64,000 nucleotides of DNA from Panonychus citri (lineage: Eukaryota > Arthropoda > Arachnida > Trombidiformes > Tetranychidae): NCBI RefSeq assembly GCF_014898815.1, contig NW_026515468.1, forward strand, positions 930,001 to 994,000, in the 5' to 3' direction. The notes beneath the pieces were generated by a model. That model made no database searches. It was not told the origin of the DNA and saw nothing but the letters and a program-made list of their open reading frames with translations. Below, piece after piece: positions 14,159-22,468 of the stretch. The position numbers were made by a program, and so were the translations under genes. Within the stretch, counting starts at the first letter, position 1; each line of letters begins with the position of its first letter.

Positions 14159-14437
14159 ATGAAGTTTTCATTGATTGTGTTGATTTTTTTCATATTTTCA
14201 TTGAGTTTTCATGAAATAAAAAGTAAAACAGTAGTTAAACGAAATGAGCGACCTGATTTCGTTTGTGCTAAGAAATGGGACTGTTTCCATTCTTATTGCC
14301 GAAGGGAATGTTACACCGACACTGGGCCGAAATTCTGTATTTCAAAGTCCAACGGAACCGAAAGTAAAATGGTCACTTGTTCCGAACGAAGTGAATGTGA
14401 CCCGTGTCTCAAATGTTTCGGTCCATGTGACATTTAA
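14159..14437 (+). CDS. Small secreted ten-cysteine protein, copy 2
   Basis: A 92-residue protein with a signal peptide (MKFSLIVLIFFIFSLSF core). Its cysteines follow the same C-x5-C-x4-C-x3-C ... C ... C-x5-C-x2-C-x2-C-x3-C spacing as the protein at 12611, including a conserved ECDPCLKC segment, and there is a sequon (NGT). Outside the cysteines the two paralogs are strongly diverged, as expected for a fast-evolving secreted family. The region between C4 and C5 is shorter here than in copy 1. Single exon; an AATAAA lies about 120 bases downstream. Function unknown. Confidence 0.75.
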   Translation: MKFSLIVLIFFIFSLSFHEIKSKTVVKRNERPDFVCAKKWDCFHSYCRRECYTDTGPKFCISKSNGTESKMVTCSERSECDPCLKCFGPCDI

Positions 14438-14741
14438 TTCTGAACAAAGGTCAAGATCTAAAATGAAATCATCATGAAAAGATCAATTCTAATAATTTTC
14501 GAAATCGATATCCAAACTAATTCAATTCCATTTCTTTAATGTATTAATAAGAAAAATAAAATTCCAAATAAATTGAAACATTTGATTTTCGCTCCAAAAG
14601 TAAAATCATTTTCTTTTGTTTACTTTTTGTTGACAAACTGTTGCTCTTTTTGTTTATTGCTGTTTTTGTTTTTCTTCATCAATTTAATCTTTAACCAATT
14701 TCGCTGGTTAATTAAATTGTTATTTTCATCTTTAATTCTAC

Positions 14742-15345
14742 ATGTTGAAAGTTTTTCTTTTCCTTTGTTTACTCCTGTCATCGGTAATGGCAGATACAGA
14801 CAGTTTCGATGCTAATAATACTGACATTGTGGACGAAAATACAATTGATGCTAACACTATTAATGTTAGAAACTTTAACCATTTATTTGGAATTAAATTA
14901 TCTTTCGATGTTCTTTCAATCATTTTCGGTTTAATTGTGATTATCGGTGGTCTAACTGGCTATTTAAAAAGTGGATCAGTAATGTCACTCGTCTCTGGAT
15001 TAGTATTTGGAATTTTAATTTTTACTGGTTCCTATTTTTCTTCTCGTGATTCTACCAATGTTTACCTCCTTCTTGGTATGTTTTCTTAATTGTTGTCTGT
15101 TGACGTTTCTATTGCAACAACTAGAGTTTAATTCTTAATCATATCCTTCATTTTAAATGTTCTAATTGTCTTCTTTTGTCTCTTTTCTTTCCTTTCTTTT
15201 AGTTACTTCTGTAATTCTTGCCGGTCTCATGGGTTGGCGATTCTTAAGAAGCTACAAATTCATGCCCGCAGGGCTGGTTACTCTTTTAGCTGGCCTCATG
15301 TGTTGTCGTTACATTTACATCTTAATTGCGAGCCGATCAAAATGA
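14742..15345 (+). CDS. TMEM14 family small membrane protein with an N-terminal signal-like extension
   Basis: Two exons, 14742-15075 and 15203-15345, joined by a 127-base GT..AG intron, give 158 residues. Residues about 60 onward match the TMEM14 family (Tmemb_14): GLTGYLKSGSVMSLVSGL, then FGILIFTGSYFSS, and in exon 2 the signature LAGLMGWRFLRSYKFMPAGL. There are three to four hydrophobic segments. Vertebrate TMEM14C works in the mitochondrial inner membrane in porphyrin export; the plant relatives (FAX) export fatty acids from plastids. The odd feature is a predicted signal peptide (about 1-17) and an acidic Asn/Asp-rich stretch (18-45) before the domain, which points to the secretory pathway rather than mitochondria. 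Family assignment is firm, role inferred. Confidence 0.85.
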
Positions 15346-16160
15346 TTAAGATTTTGTTTCCTTTTCCGTTTTCCATCCATTTCTTACTTCATGTTCATCT
15401 TAATTTGACAACGAAAATCTTTAGAAGGCAAAGTAACGTGAATATTTTATCAACCATCAAATATACTCTAAATACATAACAATCAATATGTAATCAATTA
15501 ATTTTCTTATAATCATCTCTTTAATCAATCAATTCTTGTTAATCTTTTGTAATCTCAATCTCAATCTAATATTTGTAACTCTTTTATTTACCTTTTTCTT
15601 CAACATCTTTGCTTCAATCAAAGATTCCAATTATCAATTTATTTATACTCATTTACTAGTATCACAAATCAATCAAATGTAATCGAAAACCTTTAAATAT
15701 AATTCATTTAATTTAACAAATTGTCAATTTAGAAAACGAAACAACTAATTGAAAATCGCGGTTCATTTTATTCCATTGGGTAAAAGAAAAGGGGAGAGAA
15801 AAAAATCTCAGCTGATGAGAAAAAGGGAAGAGCCTATTCGTACAAAAACTGTGTGCGATTAGGCGCTGAGACTATCCGTACAAAAACATATGTCTATTAT
15901 AAAACAGTGCAAGTGTTTTTCGGCTCAAAATTAAGCTGAAATTTTTTTCGGCTTAAGATCTCAGCTGAATATGGAAATAACTTTAATTGTTCAGTTAATT
16001 GTGTTTGTTTAAATTAGGTTAGGTTAGGTCTTCATTAAAAGGGAAAAAGTCGTCGAAGGAAGGCCCGGAGGGCCTGAGACAATCAAAAAAGCAAACAATT
16101 AGCCGAAAAAAATTGATTAAGACTCGATATTATCAGATGCGAATATCCGATAATATCGAT
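15346..16160. other. Intergenic region holding an older small repeat element
   Basis: No gene. From about 15831 the sequence looks like the left part of a short non-autonomous transposon: 15831-15845 (AGCCTATTCGTACAA) reappears inverted at 35673-35687 on the other side of the 19.5 kb element. A related copy (ACTATCCGTACAAAAAC) lies at about 15871-15887. The stretch 15907-15950 (CAAGTGT...TCGGCTCAA...AGCTGAAATTTTTTTCGG) resembles the big element's own terminal repeat, so the two may be related families. A palindrome around GATATTATC...GATAATATC lies at about 16125-16158. Confidence 0.45.
16014..16028 (+). repeat. Three TTAGG units (arthropod telomere-type motif)
   Basis: TTAGGTTAGGTTAGG, three exact units, flanked by unrelated sequence. 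TTAGG is the ancestral arthropod telomere repeat. Three units can arise by chance or through break repair; it is recorded as a small interstitial tract. Confidence 0.4.
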
Positions 16161-16168
16161 TCTATTTG
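16161..16168. repeat. Left target-site duplication (8 bp)
   Basis: TCTATTTG directly outside the left terminal inverted repeat. It is identical to 35665-35672 outside the right repeat. Eight bases are perfect on both sides. Confidence 0.85.
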
Positions 16169-16283
16169 GGTAAGGCGATACAAGTGTATGTCAGCTCACT
16201 TTTCTTGCTCTAAGCCAACATCTGGTTCGGCTCAAGACTAATCATCAGCTTAAATTTTTCGCGTTCAACTAAATTAACTTAAT
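16169..16283 (+). repeat. Left terminal inverted repeat of the element
   Basis: 115 bases beginning GGTAAGGCGATACAAG, matching the reverse complement of 35550-35664 with a single mismatch (C/T in TTGCTCTAAGCC versus TTGCTTTAAGCC). Homology stops abruptly at both ends. The near-identity contrasts with the decay of the internal genes. Confidence 0.9.
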
Positions 16284-16609
16284 TATGATCTTAATTAACA
16301 ATATGGACAAAAAATTTGAACTTAAGCACAAAACACTAACTAGATTTAATCATTTGAGTGTAAATTTTGACCGTGATTGTTGCATTTCTACGAAAATGAC
16401 TGAATGTAAATTAGGTTTAGATAATTTTAGTTAAAAATGGAGGCTCATACAGAAAGAGAAGAAAGAAGAGAAAGAAAGAAGAGAAAGAGAAAATAAAAGA
16501 AAAAAAAAAAAGAGAAAAGAAAGAGAAAAGAAAGAGAACCAAAACCAGAACCAGAACCCGAACCTGAACAAAAGTTCACCAGAACAATTTAAAGTTTAAA
16601 ACTTTATTA
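16284..16609. other. Non-coding stretch inside the left end of the element
   Basis: AT-rich sequence followed by a purine-rich AGAAAG/GAGAAA run at about 16447-16535 and CCAGAACC-type repeats to 16565. No gene is seen. The mirror position at the right end (34990-35070) is a TTTCTTTC/TTCTC-rich tract, so both ends carry homopurine/homopyrimidine sequence. Confidence 0.5.
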
Positions 16610-16870
16610 TTAAAGTTTAATCTTTTGTTCAATTTTGTCGACAAAGTCGACAAAATTTTCAATAAACTTTCTGGCCTCAGCCAGATGAATTTTCAATTTT
16701 AAAATTTCATCCTCATCAATTGATGAAAGTGATGGCGATGATTCTGATGATGTAGAAGAAGATGAAGATGAACAAGATGGAGAAGAAGAAGAAGATGAAA
16801 GTGATGGTGATGATTGTGATGGTGATGATTGTGATGGTGGAGAAGAAGATGTTGAAAGTAATGGTGCTGA

Positions 16871-16995
16871 TCTCGATGATGATCTCGGTGATGATCTCGG
16901 TGATGATCTCGGTGATGATCTCGGTGATGATCTCGGCGATGGTCTCGGCGATGGTCTCGGTGATGATCTCGGTGATGATCTCGGTGATGATCTTG
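16871..16995. repeat. 12-bp minisatellite (GATGATCTCGGT)n, array 1
   Basis: About ten tandem copies of a 12-bp unit, mostly GGTGATGATCTC with CGATGGTCTC variants. On the minus strand one frame encodes RSSP/RPSP repeats without stops. Confidence 0.85.
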
Positions 16996-17173
16996 ATGGT
17001 GATGAAAATGAGGATGGAGAAGAAGATGAAGACGAAGAAAACGATGAAGATGATTTAGATGGTGATGAGGAAGATTCTGATGATGATGAATTAGAAGAAG
17101 ATGAAGAAGAAGAAAACGATGAAGGTGATGATTGTGAAGACGATGATGAAGAAGAAGATGATTTTGATGGTGA

Positions 17174-17270
17174 TGATCTCGGTGATGATCTGGTGATGAT
17201 CTCGGTGATGATCTCGGTGATGATCTCATGATGATCTCGGTGATGATCTCGGTGATGATCTCGGTGATGA
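17174..17270. repeat. 12-bp minisatellite (GATGATCTCGGT)n, array 2
   Basis: About eight units of the same 12-bp repeat. Two units lack bases (GATCTGGTG near 17188 and CTCATGATG near 17225), which shifts the reading frame relative to array 1. This is a visible cause of the frame change in the minus-strand gene. Confidence 0.8.
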
Positions 17271-18053
17271 AAGTGAAGATGAGAAGAAGAAGAAGACAAA
17301 GAAAGAGATGAAGATGATTCAGATGGTGATGATGAGGATGAACCAGAAAAGATGAAGATGAAGAAACGATGATGTTGATGAAAATGAAGATGGAGATAAA
17401 GATGAAGATGATTCAGATGGTGATGACGAAGATCTAGATGAAGATGAAGATGGAGAAAACGATGGTGATGGTGAAAATGAAGAAGATGTTGACGATTCTG
17501 ATGATGTTGAAGAAGATGAAGATGATGAATTTGATGATGCTGATGATTTAGATGATGGAGAGAAAGATGCAGGTGATTTAGATGATGACGATGGAAAGTT
17601 TTTTGGTGATGATGACGATGAGGATAAAGTTTTTATTTTCATCCAACAGGATGAAAATTTCATCCAAATTGATGAAGGCTCGAAACATGATTTCGAGCCT
17701 CTTCAAAAATTGATCATCAAAAGATGATTGAAATCGTCAGGGACGAACGGCGGTGATGATGGTGGTGAAATGGGCTCAACTATGAGCCCATTGAGATTAA
17801 CTTGGGGAACTTGAGGAACTTGGGGAACTTGGGGAACGGGTAGATCATCAAGATCAAGTCGAGGGAGGGAAACAATTAACTTTTTATTAATTTTAAATTT
17901 CGTCCTCAAAGCTTTTTCTAAAGCTCTCTCTCTCTTTCTTTCTCTCTCTAACTTTAAAATTAATCTAAAATTTTTCCCTCCCGTATCTTTTTTCTCCTCT
18001 CGCATCGCTCGACCCATTCTCACATCTAATGCACTTTGAACATTGCCCTTTGC

Positions 18054-18061
18054 TATTTATA
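18054..18061 (-). promoter_or_regulatory. TATA box of the Ser/Arg-rich gene
   Basis: On the minus strand the sequence reads GTATAAATAGC, a strong TATA match, about 37-44 bases before the ATG at 18017. Confidence 0.55.
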
Positions 18062-18862
18062 CCCAAATTGAACATTACCCAAGTGACCTAACGAAATTCC
18101 TATTTGCCCATGAGAACTTATTTTGACCTCAAGTTATTATTCATCTTGACAGTTTGACCCATTTCAAGTAATTTAAATTGCCTTTGACCCTAGATTTAAT
18201 TGTTAAAAGAATTTAATTTTCTCACGAGGTCAAAACGTCAATGTAATTGATGATTTTGTTTACGAACAAAGTTCGTGACCGGACAATAACCTTTTTCTAT
18301 TGAATGCTATGGGAATAAACTATATTTAATATATCTATGTATCAATAGTGCATCTATATTAGTTAATTGTGACCTTAATTGTTGATTCTTCCCATAGACA
18401 TATAGCGCCATCTATTGTATGGGAAATATACTAAAATGGTAAAATTTTGTCAAGCCCCTGAGTTGAAGTTTATGGACAGCCTAGTGACCCCTAACGACGG
18501 CTGATGTAACTAAAAATCGAAAATTTTATCAAAGTGGCTTTAACATGTATTGGACCTATTATTAATGCTTTCTATGTATATTTGATGGTTTTCAAAGGTT
18601 AAAAATTGTTTCTTATGGATAGAATACCCATATTATCATCATTATGAACCAAATAAATGGATAGAATGTAATTAATGGTTACCAAAATGCATTTTATTGA
18701 TTGAATAAGTTTAAAAAGTTATAATGATTGTGATAATACATACAGTTGATTATCACAAAAAGAGATAAATTGAGAAAAAAGTTTATAATAAATGATTAGA
18801 GCGTAACATCATCAAGATTATGATTGATAAATAAGTGATGTGTTAGCTTACAAAGAAATTGA
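18062..18862. other. Non-coding stretch inside the element
   Basis: No supported gene. It contains two similar motifs (TTGAATGCTATGGGAATA near 18300 and CTATTGTATGGGAAATA near 18413) and AGCGCCATCTATTG at about 18404. Its 3' part is downstream of the minus-strand gene ending near 18863. Confidence 0.4.
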
Positions 18863-19608
18863 TTAAATGAAAACCTTGATGATGACATAATCGATGACCT
18901 CGGTAATACGAGCTTGCATTTCATCATCGACTTTAACTCCGTAGATGTCACCAAGTTTAGCCGGTTCGTACGGATTGTTGAATGATGAATATTAATAACC
19001 AATCAATCCAGTGTAGATCCAATACATTTTACGGAGATCGGCTGTAAAGTCTCCGTTATTGTCCTCGAGGTCCTTAATGTAGACCATCACTGCCTTTTGG
19101 ACTTTTTAACAAATTCATCAATTTGGCCAGGTTTACCTTCTCCAAGTTTGATGATTGTTTCATTATGAATCGAATTGATGGGATGATTCGATAAAGCCCA
19201 GCAACCACTGTTATCGGGAGGTTGAGAATAGTTTTTATCACTTTTGTCGAGTGAATTATATTTGCCATTTTTCGGTTTACCAGTGAGTCGTAAACCAGTA
19301 GCTTTGAATTTTGGTAGAGGTTCCGTGTAGTTGAGATTTTGTTCAATATGGACAATCTCTTGATAACCAAGTACCAAACCTTTACCAGCGCCATAAACAG
19401 AATATCCATCACGGATATTGACAAAGAGAATATCATCTTTTTCCGCTTTTCCATTAGTTAGAGCACAATGATATTTATGGAAAGGTGATAACTTGATCGA
19501 GAAAAGTTCGTTGAAGTCAACACGTTTACGTTTTTTAACTTCCATTTCAGAGTCTGAACCTGAAGTATCATTGTCGACTTGACGTTTACCAGATTTATAT
19601 GAAGCCAT
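18863..19608 (-). pseudogene. Unknown element protein with nuclear-signal-like N-terminus, frameshifted
   Basis: The ATG at 19608 gives 173 residues to a stop at 19087. The N-terminus is Ser/Asp-rich and then basic (EVKKRKRVDF, nuclear-localisation-like). The middle is a well-behaved globular sequence (KYHCALTNGKAEKDDILFVN, GCWALSNHP). Past 19110 the coding signal continues in another frame (DLEDNNGDF, then after a further break DIYGVKVDDEMQARITEVIDY) to about 18863. A run of T around 19103-19108 (rightmost base count) is a likely slippage point. I do not recognise the family. It is divergent to the TBP-like gene, with about 260 bases between the two ATGs. Possibly a DNA- or capsid-associated protein; no motif decides. 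Confidence 0.5.
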
Positions 19609-19739
19609 TTTCACTGTTGAAAGTAATAATTAAGAATGGTTAGTGTTGGGAAAAAACTGTATAACACAAGAGTAACTGTTTCACAAGTTTAGAGTTTGAA
19701 GAGAACTTTGAGACTAAACAAAACAACGAAATGTTTCTT

Positions 19740-19748
19740 CTTATATAG
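19740..19748 (-). promoter_or_regulatory. CTATATAAG core promoter motif (minus strand)
   Basis: CTATATAAG on the minus strand, in the intergenic region shared by the minus-strand gene (ATG 19608) and the TBP-like gene (ATG 19871). It lies about 130 bases before the minus-strand ATG and is nearly the same motif as 21587-21596 and 25478-25487. Confidence 0.4.
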
Positions 19749-19844
19749 TCACTCCGACTTAAGCGACCCCTAGAATTTTCGGGAGCTCAAGTTGAGAGGC
19801 AAGATCCTATCAACACCAAGATGAGAGTGAGAAGGAGGAGGATT

Positions 19845-19851
19845 GTATAAA
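19845..19851 (+). promoter_or_regulatory. Possible TATA element before the TBP-like gene
   Basis: GTATAAA ending 19 bases before the ATG at 19871. Weaker than the CTATATAAAG elements but placed similarly close to the start codon. Confidence 0.35.
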
Positions 19852-19870
19852 CCATCAGTTGTTATTCAAC

Positions 19871-20335
19871 ATGAGGATCGTAAACATTGTAGTTTCATAT
19901 GAAGCGTCAATAAAACTTGACCCAACAAAGTACCCTGATTATAATCCAAAACGATTTAGTGGAGCGATCGTTAAATATTCTGGTGGTAAAGCTTTGGTTT
20001 TTTCAAGTAAAAAATTCACAGTAACTGGAACAACAAGTTTAAAAGAGTCCAAGAAAATAGCTGATGATATTGTTGGTGAAGGAAAAATTATCAAGAGAAA
20101 AATTTTAAATATAACAGGATCAAGTACAATTGGATTTGATTTTGACTTTAACAAGATTTTTTACAATAAACGTTTCTCCTGGGAACCAGAACTATTTCCA
20201 GGTATATATTGGAGAAAAAGTGGAAAAGGACCAGTTGTTATATTTTTCAGGTCGAAAAAAGTTATAATCACTGGTGTTAAAAAACTCAAGGATCTTGACG
20301 CTTTATACAAAGATTTTTTAGACGATTTAAAATGA
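19871..20335 (+). CDS. TATA-box-binding-protein-like protein encoded by the element
   Basis: 154 residues, intact, ATG at 19871. Two direct TBP repeats are visible. Repeat 1 has YNPKRFSGAIV (24-34) and KALVFSSKKFTVTG (40-53). Repeat 2 has WEPELFPGIYWR (104-115) and VVIFFRSKKVIITG (122-135). All four phenylalanines that kink TATA DNA in known TBPs have counterparts (F29, F44, F109, F125). The Glu-Pro-Glu-Leu stirrup that contacts TFIIB in TBPs is kept (105-108). The protein is shorter than a canonical TBP core (about 180): the linker between repeats and the region of helix 2 are reduced. It probably recruits polymerase II factors to the element's TATA motifs. It overlaps the next ORF by ATGA at 20332. 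Alternative: a captured, diverged host TBP paralog. Confidence 0.85.
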   Translation: MRIVNIVVSYEASIKLDPTKYPDYNPKRFSGAIVKYSGGKALVFSSKKFTVTGTTSLKESKKIADDIVGEGKIIKRKILNITGSSTIGFDFDFNKIFYNKRFSWEPELFPGIYWRKSGKGPVVIFFRSKKVIITGVKKLKDLDALYKDFLDDLK

Positions 20336-20577
20336 AAGTGATTAAACATCCAAATCGTGAAGAGTTTGTTTTTGTAAGAGTAAACGAAACATTCGGAGAT
20401 TTTCGTAATACTTTGAGAAATGTTTTAAGAAAATGTGTAACCAATTTTATAATAATTCATTTGGAAAATTTTGATCAGAATATAATGTACCATCTCAAAT
20501 GTAAGAGTGATCAATTTAAAAGAAATTTTGTAACTGTTAAATTTCTTATTGTTCCAATAAACTTTTTTACAATTTAA
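20332..20577 (+). CDS. Small unknown element protein
   Basis: 81 residues, start overlapping the stop of the TBP-like gene (ATGA), so probably translated from the same message. No signal peptide; one hydrophobic beta-like stretch near the C-terminus (VKFLIVPINFF). It ends tail-to-tail with the dUTPase, overlapping it by 4 bases (20574-20577). Not recognised. Confidence 0.5.
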   Translation: MKVIKHPNREEFVFVRVNETFGDFRNTLRNVLRKCVTNFIIIHLENFDQNIMYHLKCKSDQFKRNFVTVKFLIVPINFFTI

Positions 20578-20951
20578 CGTAATTGAATAACTGATTCGGG
20601 AATAATTATCTGTTCACAAATCAATTGAGCGATTCGAGATCCGTGATTTATCCGGTAATAATCATTACTAAAGTTGAAAATTACAACACTGACATTTTCT
20701 CGGTAATCAGAATCAATGATAGTGGTACCAACAGCAATTGACCGATTATATGACAATCCAGGTCTTTGAGTAATTCGTCCATAGCATCCCGTTGGTAGTT
20801 CAATCTGTAAATCTGTAGGAACGACAACTTTATCTCGAGGTTTTATCATACATGATTTAGCAGCGTGAAGAATGAGACCAATATCTTGTAATGAATCTCT
20901 CCTTGGGATAATGGCTTTGTCTGAAAGTAATTTGATCTTGATCATCTTCAA
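20574..20951 (-). CDS. dUTPase (trimeric dUTP diphosphatase fold)
   Basis: 125 residues, intact. dUTPase hydrolyses dUTP to dUMP and pyrophosphate and keeps uracil out of replicating DNA; many Polintons and large DNA viruses carry one. Motif 2 GRITQRPGLSYN (58-69), motif 3 GTTIIDSDYREN (75-86, with the key Asp80 and Tyr83) and motif 4 SRIAQLI (105-111) are clear. Motif 1 reads DIGLIL (23-28) instead of an A-G-x-D-L type motif, and motif 2 has Pro for the usual Ser. The C-terminal Gly-rich motif 5 arm is absent. Activity may therefore be altered. Single exon, opposite in strand to its neighbours. Confidence 0.85.
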   Translation of the reverse strand: MKMIKIKLLSDKAIIPRRDSLQDIGLILHAAKSCMIKPRDKVVVPTDLQIELPTGCYGRITQRPGLSYNRSIAVGTTIIDSDYRENVSVVIFNFSNDYYRINHGSRIAQLICEQIIIPESVIQLR

Positions 20952-20987
20952 TATAAAGTTGATGAAAATAAATTAATAAACAACAAA

Positions 20988-21594
20988 ATGTATTCCGTTT
21001 ATTTGAAACATCCCTTTACGATGGTCATTTCAGGACCAACGGAAGTGGAAAACAATGGGTCAAAAATGATAAATTCTTCTAAAACAACGAGTAATCCACC
21101 ACCTAAAAATATACTACTTTTATGGAGAATACCAAGCAGTTTTTCAGAGTTGGAAATGTCAATTTATTCAAGGTTTACCTGAGGATCATATAAGTAAATT
21201 GGGAGGAACAAATGAACCATCTTGGATAATTATAGATGATTTAATGAATGAGTCAACAAACAGTCAATTGATTGCAAATTTATTTACCAAAGAAGTCATC
21301 ATCGTAATTTATCAGTAATTTTACTTGTTCAAAACTTTTTAAGCAAAAGAAATGAGAAATAACATTGAATTCACATTATATTGTCATGTTTAAAAATCCA
21401 GAGATAAAAGCTTAGCAAGTAATATTGGACGTCAAATGTATCCAAATAAGACTAAATTATTTCAAAAGATATTCAACGATGCAACGATTGCTCCATATTC
21501 ATATTTATTTGTCGATTGTAAACCAGATACACCAGAGGAAATACGATTAATGTCCAACATTTGGACTTCACCAATAACTGTTTATTCTATATAA
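20988..21594 (+). pseudogene. A32/FtsK-like genome-packaging ATPase, frameshifted
   Basis: Coding signal of the Polinton packaging ATPase in several frames. After MYSVYLKHPF the Walker A loop begins (VISGPT) but the Gly-Ser-Gly-Lys part lies in another frame, so a one-base loss sits near 21040. Walker B is visible in the next segment (SWIIIDDLMNE, about 21215-21250). In-frame stops appear near 21316 and 21410. The C-terminal part (TPEEIRLMSNIWTSP) matches the family and ends in SI-stop at 21592-21594, inside the next gene's TATA motif. The family pumps DNA into the capsid. This copy cannot make a full enzyme as read. Confidence 0.75.
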
Positions 21595-21596
21595 AG
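21587..21596 (+). promoter_or_regulatory. CTATATAAAG promoter overlapping the ATPase stop codon
   Basis: CTATATAAAG ends 27 bases before the ATG at 21624. The ATPase reading frame ends TCT-ATA-TAA within it. The same motif, the same register relative to a stop codon and nearly the same distance to an ATG recur at 25478. Confidence 0.65.
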
Positions 21597-21623
21597 TATT
21601 TTTGATTGATTTGTCAAATAAAA

Positions 21624-21986
21624 ATGGGTCTAAAAGGATGTATCGAATGTTTACCATTACTTGAAAAACTGTTACAACTCCGAAATATTCCAGACTTTGA
21701 AAAACTATTATTAAAGTGTTCAAAAAGATTAATTTATACAATTTGTGAAATTATTCGTAACATTTTACTTGGTAATATCCCAATTAAACCTAAACATCGA
21801 CATAAACTGAACCAATATAAAGATTCATTACGTGAACTTAGTAAAAAGTCAACCACACTGAAAAGACGAAGATTATTATTATCCAAAACTAGTGGTAAAT
21901 TGTATACAACTTTGAATCCAGCATTATCGTTTTTAACACCTAAAAATGAACGCGTTAACAAAAATGGTTCTAATACCAGAAAATGA
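21624..21986 (+). CDS. Small basic Polinton protein
   Basis: 120 residues from the ATG at 21624. Rich in Lys/Arg/Leu, with helical segments (CSKRLIYTICEIIRNILLGN, then KHRHKLNQYKDSLRELSKKS, KRRRLLLSKTSG). The K/R-rich core followed by a small hydrophobic end resembles a short conserved protein seen next to the ATPase and integrase in Polintons, but I cannot name it. It starts the first plus-strand gene string and overlaps the following gene by 41 bases. Probably a structural or DNA-binding protein. Confidence 0.6.
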   Translation: MGLKGCIECLPLLEKLLQLRNIPDFEKLLLKCSKRLIYTICEIIRNILLGNIPIKPKHRHKLNQYKDSLRELSKKSTTLKRRRLLLSKTSGKLYTTLNPALSFLTPKNERVNKNGSNTRK

Positions 21987-22468
21987 GTATCTACAATTAA
22001 AATCTAAAAAAACTGATGCAATTACAATTGCGTTGAAACAACCATCTTCCAATTTAGTGAAACAAGCTTCATTGTCAAAGATTCTCAATAAACCAAGTGA
22101 AAATGTGATCGATTTAATCAATTCAAATCATCCGACAATTGTTAAAAAAGAAGAACCTGAAGAAGAATTTGAAGATGCATTGGAATCACAACCTGAACCA
22201 TCAATACGTCAAGAGTTGAAAGATATTATCAATGATAAAGGTCAAATTTTAGATAAAAAAGAACCTATCCTGAAAGCAATATAAATGATTTACTTCAATA
22301 TTTCAACAACTCTGAACAACGAAAGAGACGTAAACCACTTGGATATAAAGAAGTGATAAACGAAATAACAACAAAGAAGGCTAAAGTCGATATAAAGAAT
22401 AAAGAGGTTAATAGACATTTAAAAGTTACAAAAGGTGGTGGAAAATTACATGGAGCGAATTGAAAAAG
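21946..22468 (+). pseudogene. Conserved pre-integrase protein of Polintons, frameshifted
   Basis: It starts at ATG 21946 or 21964 (MVLIPENEYLQL, a start of the LIP-x-E/K-x-Y type typical of this Polinton protein) and runs 112 residues to a stop at 22284, with an acidic stretch in the middle (KKEEPEEEFED). Coding continues in another frame from about 22275 (INDLLQYFNN..., GYKEVINEIT) to a stop at 22468, after the integrase ATG at 22450. One frameshift near 22270 therefore breaks it. Function not established; conserved position upstream of the integrase. Confidence 0.55.

Larger units (their letters stand above)
16610..18017 (-). pseudogene. Ser/Arg/Pro-rich repeat protein of the element, interrupted
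   Basis: The ATG at 18017 (read leftward) opens a basic Lys/Glu/Arg-rich segment, then four tandem VPQ triplets (encoded by AACTTGGGG 9-mers, about 17802-17838) and a Pro-rich part. The frame stops at 17703-17705, resumes in the same frame as a Ser-rich ORF (17663-17319), and continues after a frame change as a Ser- and RSSP-repeat-rich ORF (17299-16610) ending in a likely coiled coil (KLKIHLAEARKFIENF...). Low-complexity coding over 12-bp minisatellites makes slippage frameshifts likely. A TATA box sits about 40 bases before the ATG. It could encode an RS-like nucleic-acid-binding or scaffold protein; function unknown. It could also be a host-derived low-complexity gene captured by the element. 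Confidence 0.5.

Noticed and set aside
16762..17058. Plus-strand Met/Lys-rich open frame
   Set aside because: Antisense of the 12-bp minisatellite; pure repeat translation.
16870..17270. CRISPR-like array of short repeats
   Set aside because: The 12-bp units are head-to-tail without spacers; this is a minisatellite.
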